Part shown: positions 59,288 to 64,000 of the stretch, piece by piece | Layout: each line of letters begins with the position of its first letter | Numbering within the stretch: the stretch's first letter is position 1 | NCBI RefSeq assembly: GCF_005222485.1 | Contig: NZ_CP029078.1 | Coordinates: 1,178,001-1,242,000 of the forward strand | DNA length: 64,000 bases | Direction of reading: 5' to 3' | Origin: Streptomyces griseoviridis | GTDB lineage: Bacteria; Actinomycetota; Actinomycetes; Streptomycetales; Streptomycetaceae | Made by a program: the position numbers and the translations under genes | The notes under the pieces: model-generated | The model's input: the letters and a program-made list of their open reading frames with translations, nothing else | The model's database searches: none | What the model was told of the DNA's origin: nothing

Positions 59288-60916
59288 GTGGTGACCGACG
59301 CGTTTGAGGGGAACCGGCCGGGCGGCGGGCGCCGTGGCGAGGGCCCGCCGTCCGTGGCGTCGCCCGGCCTGGGCGTCGCGTCCGCCACCGGGCCGTCGGT
59401 GCCACCGCCCGCGGGCCGGGCCGCCGCGTCCCCGTCCGGTCAGGCCGCCGGGTCCCTCGCCGGCGGAGCGGGTTCCGGGTCGCGCGTCCCGGCGCCCTCC
59501 GGGCCGTCCCACGACCCGCTCGGCGGGTCGCCGCACGGTCCCGTGGCGTCCTTCGCGCTGGTGTCGACGCAGGACGTGTTCGGTCTGCGGCGCAGCGCCC
59601 AACAGGCCGCCGCCGCGCTCGCGTTGGACCGGCAGGACCAGGTGCGGCTGGCGACGGCGCTGAGCGAGCTGGGCCGGGACCGGCTCGGCTGCGCCGGCCT
59701 CGAGGTCTCCTTCGCCGTGGCGGACGACGAGCAGAACGGCTCCCTCGTCGTCACGTTCGTCTGGAGCAGCGGGCCCCCTCCGACCACGGAGTCGCTGGGG
59801 CTGGCCGCGAAACTCGTGCAGATCGACCACCGGTCGGGTTCCGGTGCCCGCCGCGTCGTCGTCGTGCAGCCGCTGCCCGCGGACGGTGCCGGCACGGCCG
59901 AACGGCGGGCCCGTCTCCTCGACGTCCTCAAGGACGGCTCCCGGTCGACCGAGGCGGACAATCTCCGCGCCCAGACCCGGGACCTGATCGCCGCCCTGGA
60001 GGAGACCCGCGCCCAGCGGGAGGAACTCCAGCGGCTCAACGACGAGTTGGAGGAGACCAACCGGGGCGTGCTGGCCCTGTACTCGGAGTTGACGCAGGAA
60101 CTGGAGACCACCAACCGGGGTGTGCTGGCGCTGCACTCCGCACTGGACGACAAGCGGCACCAGTTGCAGGAGGCCAGCGAGGCCAAGACCAGGTTCTGGA
60201 CGAACATCAGCCATGAGCTGCGCACCCCCGTCAACTCGGTGGTCGCGCTCTCCCGCCTGCTGCTCGCCCCCGGCTCTCCCCCGCTCACCTGCGACCAGCG
60301 CGACCAGGTCGAACTCATCGCGTCGTCGGGCCACACCCTGCTGTCGCTGGTGAGCGACCTGATGGATGTCGCCAAGGCGGAGGCCGGGCATGTCGAGATC
60401 CATCCGGCGCCGGTGGATCTGCGGCTGCTCGTCGCGCACCTCGGCGGCCTGCTGCTGAGCGGCCACGGCCACGAGAACGTCACGCTCGTCACGCCGGACC
60501 TCGCGCACCCCCCGGCGCTGGTGACCGACGAGACGCTGCTGATCCGCATCCTGCGCAACCTCCTCTCCAACGCGCTGAAGTTCACCGAGCGGGGCGAGGT
60601 GCGCCTGGACATCACGGCGGACCCCGAACAGGACCCGCCCGCCGTCCTGTTCACCATCACGGACACCGGCGTCGGGATTCCCGCCGAGGAACTCGACCGC
60701 GTCTTCGAGGTGTTCTACCAGGTCCGCGGCAGCCACCAGAACGGCACGGGCGGCACCGGTCTCGGCCTGCCCTACGCCCGCACGCTCGCCGAACTCCTCG
60801 GCGGAACCCTCACCCTCACCAGCACCGCGGGCGCGGGCACCCAGGTGCGGGTGCACCTGCCCGACCTCAGCCGACCGCACCCGAAGGGCCTGGCGACCGA
60901 AGGGGCAGACGCATGA
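59288..60916 (+). CDS. Sensor histidine kinase with N-terminal RsbT-like module
   Basis: GTG 59288 (or 59291) gives about 542 residues. After a Gly/Pro-rich N terminus, residues of about 85-220 resemble a partial anti-sigma HATPase (TQDVFGLRRSAQQAA; RLATALSELGRD). A coiled coil follows with a duplicated ETNRGVLALYSEL / TTNRGVLALHSAL unit, then HisKA (ISHELRTP, His309) and HATPase_c (NLLSNALKFTERG; DTGVGIPAEEL; GGTGLGLPYAR). No transmembrane helix, so cytoplasmic. Overlaps the next gene (ATGA), its likely phosphotransfer partner. Confidence 0.92.
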   Translation: MVTDAFEGNRPGGGRRGEGPPSVASPGLGVASATGPSVPPPAGRAAASPSGQAAGSLAGGAGSGSRVPAPSGPSHDPLGGSPHGPVASFALVSTQDVFGLRRSAQQAAAALALDRQDQVRLATALSELGRDRLGCAGLEVSFAVADDEQNGSLVVTFVWSSGPPPTTESLGLAAKLVQIDHRSGSGARRVVVVQPLPADGAGTAERRARLLDVLKDGSRSTEADNLRAQTRDLIAALEETRAQREELQRLNDELEETNRGVLALYSELTQELETTNRGVLALHSALDDKRHQLQEASEAKTRFWTNISHELRTPVNSVVALSRLLLAPGSPPLTCDQRDQVELIASSGHTLLSLVSDLMDVAKAEAGHVEIHPAPVDLRLLVAHLGGLLLSGHGHENVTLVTPDLAHPPALVTDETLLIRILRNLLSNALKFTERGEVRLDITADPEQDPPAVLFTITDTGVGIPAEELDRVFEVFYQVRGSHQNGTGGTGLGLPYARTLAELLGGTLTLTSTAGAGTQVRVHLPDLSRPHPKGLATEGADA

Positions 60917-62517
60917 CCGGCTGGGACCGGACTCCGTCGCCCGCGACCATCCTGGTCATCGACGACAACGAGACCAACCGCTATGTGCTGACCAGTTGGC
61001 TGGAGCGCGCCGGGCACACCGTCGTCACCGCGGCGACCGGCGCCGAGGGCCTCGCCCTCCTCGACACCACGCCCGAGCGGCTGCCGGAGATCGCGATCGT
61101 CGACGTCAGGCTGCCCGACCTGAGCGGCTTCGAGATCAGCGAGCGGCTCAAGAACGACGCCCTGACCGCCTCGATGCCGGTCATCCAGATCTCCGCGGCG
61201 GCCGTCAGCCCCGAGGACCACGCGGAGGGGCTGCGGCGCGGCGCGGACGCCTATCTCGACCAGCCCATCGACCCCGGTGAGCTGCTCGCCACCGTCACCG
61301 CGACGCTGCGCTACGCGCGGGCGAGGCAGCGGGCCGAGCGGCTCGCGCAGCGGCTCATCGCCCTGAACCGGGCCACCCTCGACGTCTACAGCGCCGTCGG
61401 CTTCCACTCCTTCGCGACGGCGGCCACCGGCGGCGCGGCGGCCGTGCTGAGCACCCCGGCGAGCGCGGTGTTCCTCTCCCCGAGGGCGCAGGCCGTCCAC
61501 AGCACGACCGACGCGCCGCGCACGGCGGTCCGGGTCAGGCCCGCGCATCCGGGCCTCCTCGACCAGCTGACGGCGCACGGACTCCACCAGGACACCGGCG
61601 TCACCGTCGTACGGATCCCGCACGACCAGTGGCGGGCCCTGCTCCCTGGCGACCACCTGGAAGGCCAGGTGACGCTCGCGATGTCCCGCACCAAGCGCGG
61701 CCGGCCCCCGGTCTGCCTGGCCGTCCCCACCGACGCCCTGAGCGGCGCCGACGACGAACAGCTCCTCCAGCAACTCGCCAACGGCTGCGCCCTCGCCCTT
61801 GAGGCCCTGCGCACCTTCGACGAGGAGCACGCCCTCGGCCTGGCCCTGCAACGGTCCTTCCTGCCCAAGGAGTTGCCGACGGTCCCGGGCGTGGAACTGG
61901 CCTTCCGCTATCTCCCGGCCTCCGAACACGCCGAGATCGGCGGCGACTTCTACGAGGCGGTGCAGACCGCCCACGGGCTGCTGCTCGCCATCGGCGACGT
62001 CGTCGGGCACTCCCTGACGGCGGCGACCGTCATGGGCGAGGTGCGGCACGCGCTGCGCGCCTACGCCGTCGAGGGGCATCCCCCGCACCACATCCTGGAA
62101 CGGCTGGAGACCCTGCTGCGCCAGTCGCAGCCCGGCGTCACCGTGACGCTCTGCCTGGTCCTCGTCGAGCCGGACGGCCGCAGGCTGCACATCGCCAACG
62201 CCGGTCACATCCCGCCGCTGGTGACCGACCCGCTGACGGGACCGCGCTTCCACACCCCGCACGGGCCGCTCCTCGGCCTCGGTCTGCCCCATCCCGCGCC
62301 GGCCGTCCTGGACATCCCGCCCGGCACCCGGCTGCTCCTGGTGACGGACGGTCTCATCGAGATCCGCACCGCCCACCTCGACACCACCCTCGCCGAACTG
62401 CGCGAGGCGGTGGCCACGGGCCCCGACGACCTGGAGGAGCTGTGCGAGCTGCTGCTCACCCGCTTCGGCCAGCACAAGGACGACGACATCGCCCTGCTCA
62501 CCGCCCTGTTCACCTGA
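60913..62517 (+). CDS. Response regulator-SpoIIE PP2C phosphatase
   Basis: ATG 60913 overlaps the kinase gene. Of 534 residues, about 10-130 form a receiver domain (LVIDDNETN; phosphoacceptor Asp64 in AIVDVRLPD). A GAF-like middle region follows, then a SpoIIE phosphatase (about 300-534; IGGDFYEAV, AIGDVVGHS, VTDGLIEIR, KDDDIALL), all metal residues present. The conserved receiver Lys is replaced by Gln117 in YLDQPID. It probably dephosphorylates the STAS antagonist in response to the kinase, closing the cascade. RsbU/RsbP is the functional comparison. Confidence 0.92.
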   Translation: MTGWDRTPSPATILVIDDNETNRYVLTSWLERAGHTVVTAATGAEGLALLDTTPERLPEIAIVDVRLPDLSGFEISERLKNDALTASMPVIQISAAAVSPEDHAEGLRRGADAYLDQPIDPGELLATVTATLRYARARQRAERLAQRLIALNRATLDVYSAVGFHSFATAATGGAAAVLSTPASAVFLSPRAQAVHSTTDAPRTAVRVRPAHPGLLDQLTAHGLHQDTGVTVVRIPHDQWRALLPGDHLEGQVTLAMSRTKRGRPPVCLAVPTDALSGADDEQLLQQLANGCALALEALRTFDEEHALGLALQRSFLPKELPTVPGVELAFRYLPASEHAEIGGDFYEAVQTAHGLLLAIGDVVGHSLTAATVMGEVRHALRAYAVEGHPPHHILERLETLLRQSQPGVTVTLCLVLVEPDGRRLHIANAGHIPPLVTDPLTGPRFHTPHGPLLGLGLPHPAPAVLDIPPGTRLLLVTDGLIEIRTAHLDTTLAELREAVATGPDDLEELCELLLTRFGQHKDDDIALLTALFT

Positions 62518-62537
62518 CGGCGACCGGCCTGACCCTG

Positions 62538-62569
62538 CCGCGGGCGGCGCCTGCCGGGGCCGCCCGCGG
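62538..62569. terminator. Bidirectional terminator
   Basis: A perfect 11-bp G/C stem (62538-62548 with 62559-62569) with a 10-nt loop lies between the convergent phosphatase and secreted-protein genes. Confidence 0.75.
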
Positions 62570-62578
62570 TCATCGGGG

Positions 62579-63046
62579 TCAGCTGATGAACGAGCCGGGG
62601 GCGCAGGCGGAGGCCGTCACCCAGGCGTGCGACATGATGTTGTCGTTCATGTTGATGTTGTTGGTGAACTTGTTGCGGCCCAGATCGTCGACGTACAGCT
62701 CGCCGGGCTTGAGGCAGCCGTACGCGGTGTCGTCGTACCCCGTCCAGTAGTAGAACGCGACGACGTCCTTGCCGCCGAGGTAGCCGCTGTTCATCACCGA
62801 CGAGGCGGCGTTGCCGTCCGAGCCCTGGAAGGGCCCCGCGGCGTCACCCCAGTTGGGGTCGTTGCCGGGGGTCACACCGAGGAGGGTGCCGCCGCAGTCG
62901 GTGCCGCTCCAGGCGCGGACGTTGCCGTCCCGGCCGTGGCTGTTCCAGTTGCTGTTGCAGCCGGTGCCTGCCTGGGCGGTCACCGGGACGGCGACACCGA
63001 ACGCGGCCAGCCCGAGGGTGACGACGGAGAGGGTCAACTTGCGCAT
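62579..63046 (-). CDS. Small secreted Cys-containing protein (peptidase inhibitor I36-like)
   Basis: ATG 63046 with CAGGA upstream gives 155 residues with a Sec signal peptide (LTLSVVTLGLAAFGVAVPVTAQA, cleavage after AQA at about residue 26). The mature part has four cysteines and the run VRAWSGTDCGG ... NAASSVMNSG, which matches the crystallin-like layout of I36 peptidase inhibitors and related secreted proteins. YVDDLGRNKFTNNINMND is unusual for the high-GC context but is in frame. It could be an extracellular protease inhibitor; that is tentative. Confidence 0.75.
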   Translation of the reverse strand: MRKLTLSVVTLGLAAFGVAVPVTAQAGTGCNSNWNSHGRDGNVRAWSGTDCGGTLLGVTPGNDPNWGDAAGPFQGSDGNAASSVMNSGYLGGKDVVAFYYWTGYDDTAYGCLKPGELYVDDLGRNKFTNNINMNDNIMSHAWVTASACAPGSFIS

Positions 63047-63179
63047 GACGTGGTCCTGTTCTGCCTCGCGGGGAGGCGGATGGAAGGTGATGGATGGAAA
63101 GAGAGGAAGATCGAGGGAAACCCAGGCAAATCCAGGGAAATCGCCGGACGGACCGGGCGCGGCGTGTGGCGCCGGAGCC

Positions 63180-63257
63180 GGTGGTGTGTTCCGCCGGTCC
63201 GTGGGGGCCCGGGATGCCGGTGGTGGGTACCGCCGGTCCGTGCGGGCCGGGGATGGT
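63180..63257 (-). repeat. 39-bp imperfect direct repeat
   Basis: Two adjacent 39-bp copies (63180-63218 and 63219-63257) share ccgccggtccgtg and flanking ggtggtg blocks, differing at a handful of positions. They lie downstream of the edge gene and upstream of the secreted-protein gene, next to an A-rich stretch (63085-63145) that may hold the latter's promoter. Confidence 0.6.
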
Positions 63258-63266
63258 CAGGCCCGG

Positions 63267-64000
63267 TCAGGCCCTCGCGGGCACGATCCGCTCGGCCCGG
63301 GTGAGGGCGGCCTGCCGCAGCCGCCCGTACCGGGACAGCGCCGGGCCGTACGTGTCGGTCAACTCGCCCATGTAGTGGGCCTCCCGGCGCTCGCCGACCG
63401 ACTTCAGAGAGACGGCCCCCACGCACCGCGCGTCGGCCACGGCGATCGTGACCTCGGCGGCGAACGTCCTGGCCTCGGCCGCCCCGCTCTGCCCGGCGGC
63501 GTGGTTCCTGGTCGCCCGCCGGGCCGCGTCGGGGTCGGCGAAGGGGTGCCCGGCCCGGCGCATGCAGCGCGACCAGTCCCGCACCGCGCCGCTGAACTCC
63601 TTGTCGCGCAGCAGCTTCCCCACGTACAGGGGACGGAGGTTGCTGACGGTCGTGTCGGTGCGGAACCAGGTCGCCGGATCGCCGTACAGCTTCTTCTCGG
63701 CCTCGGCGGTGCAGCCGCCCGACTGCTTGCGGACGGTGCCGCCGCCGGGCTCCCTGGTCCTGAGCACGGGCGCCGACCGATCGCCGTCCAGCGCCGTGTC
63801 GTACGCCGAACGGCGGTGCGCGGAGAGGGAGTTGCGGTAGGCGAGGTTGGGGTTGCGCAGCCGGGCGCGGTCCTCCTTCGCCATGATCCGGCTGCCGTAC
63901 CCGTGAGCGCGGGCCCACCCGATGTCGTCCTGGACGTAGCCGACCGGCCGGCTCTCCTCAAGGCTCAGACCGCGCTGCTCCCAGAAGCGGAAGCCGTGCC
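63267..64000 (-). CDS. 5'-truncated gene (by window edge), conserved actinobacterial hypothetical protein
   Basis: The frame ending at 63267 stays open through the right edge. Although ATG 63884 is available, the upstream codons read HGFRFWEQRGLSLEES and GYVQDDIGWARAHGYG, which look like real coding sequence, so the true start lies beyond 64000. Visible features are RNPNLAYRNSLSAHRRSAYDTAL, a Cys in SGGCTAEAEKKLYGD, DWSRCMRRAGHPFADP and ADARCVGAV. This Cys-containing W-x2-CM pattern is common in streptomycete exported or lipoprotein-type hypothetical proteins. No catalytic motif is recognised. Confidence 0.7.
   Translation of the reverse strand, partial: HGFRFWEQRGLSLEESRPVGYVQDDIGWARAHGYGSRIMAKEDRARLRNPNLAYRNSLSAHRRSAYDTALDGDRSAPVLRTREPGGGTVRKQSGGCTAEAEKKLYGDPATWFRTDTTVSNLRPLYVGKLLRDKEFSGAVRDWSRCMRRAGHPFADPDAARRATRNHAAGQSGAAEARTFAAEVTIAVADARCVGAVSLKSVGERREAHYMGELTDTYGPALSRYGRLRQAALTRAERIVPARA

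Overview
The window is chromosomal DNA of a high-GC actinomycete, almost certainly a Streptomyces. The evidence is very high G+C, frequent GTG and TTG starts behind GGAGG-type ribosome binding sites, ATGA/GTGA stop-start overlaps, a streptomycete-style type VII secretion (T7SS/ESX) locus, and an RsbR-S-T/SpoIIE-phosphatase regulatory cassette. I see no tRNA, rRNA, CRISPR array or transposon.

Region 1 (178-34220, minus strand) is a T7SS effector operon of six co-directional genes in this order: a YbaB/EbfC-like protein, a small WXG100-like protein, an uninterrupted 26.5-kb gene for an 8,829-residue protein, an SseB-like T7SS-associated protein, a 1,312-residue protein with an ADP-ribosyltransferase-like C terminus, and a membrane-anchored ricin-type lectin. 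The giant protein starts with a WXG100/CpnT-like export domain. It then carries an HEFAH metallopeptidase domain, seven degenerate repeats of one alpha/beta module, three Cys-bearing modules (one with a GHGD...Cys pair like clan-CD autoprocessing peptidases), an OmpA-like stretch, a beta-rich region of about 1,700 residues, a coiled coil, four OTU-like modules of which only one keeps the catalytic Cys and His, and a unique C-terminal domain. It looks like a secreted multi-protease polyprotein toxin and is the most interesting object in the window.

Region 2 (34372-39277, minus strand) encodes two WXG100-type proteins, a small T7SS-associated helical protein and a 1,148-residue coiled-coil protein. 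Hairpins bracket and punctuate it, and a sigma70-like promoter lies upstream.

Region 3 (39551-53463) is the secretion machine: eccD-eccB on the minus strand, divergent eccC on the plus strand (three intact Walker A motifs), a mycosin lacking the usual oxyanion Asn, a beta-helix protein fused to two EccA/CbbX-type AAA+ domains, and a transmembrane Ser/Thr kinase with an external bulb-type lectin domain. No eccE is visible.

Region 4 (53747-55775) holds a translationally coupled pair of Cys-cluster (YkgJ-like) proteins and an orphan GvpU-like gas-vesicle accessory gene. Region 5 (56062-62517, plus strand) is a partner-switching/stressosome cassette: a STAS antagonist, then RsbR-, RsbS- and RsbT-like proteins, a HATPase-SpoIIE phosphatase fusion, a hybrid-type histidine kinase and a receiver-SpoIIE phosphatase, most overlapping by 4 bp. 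The right end carries a small secreted Cys-rich protein and a gene that runs off the window.

How it fits together: EccB/C/D, mycosin and the AAA+ protein form the exporter. The WXG100 proteins are its core substrates. The effector operon supplies large toxins that probably enter the channel through the WXG100-like N terminus of the giant protein paired with its small WNG neighbour.
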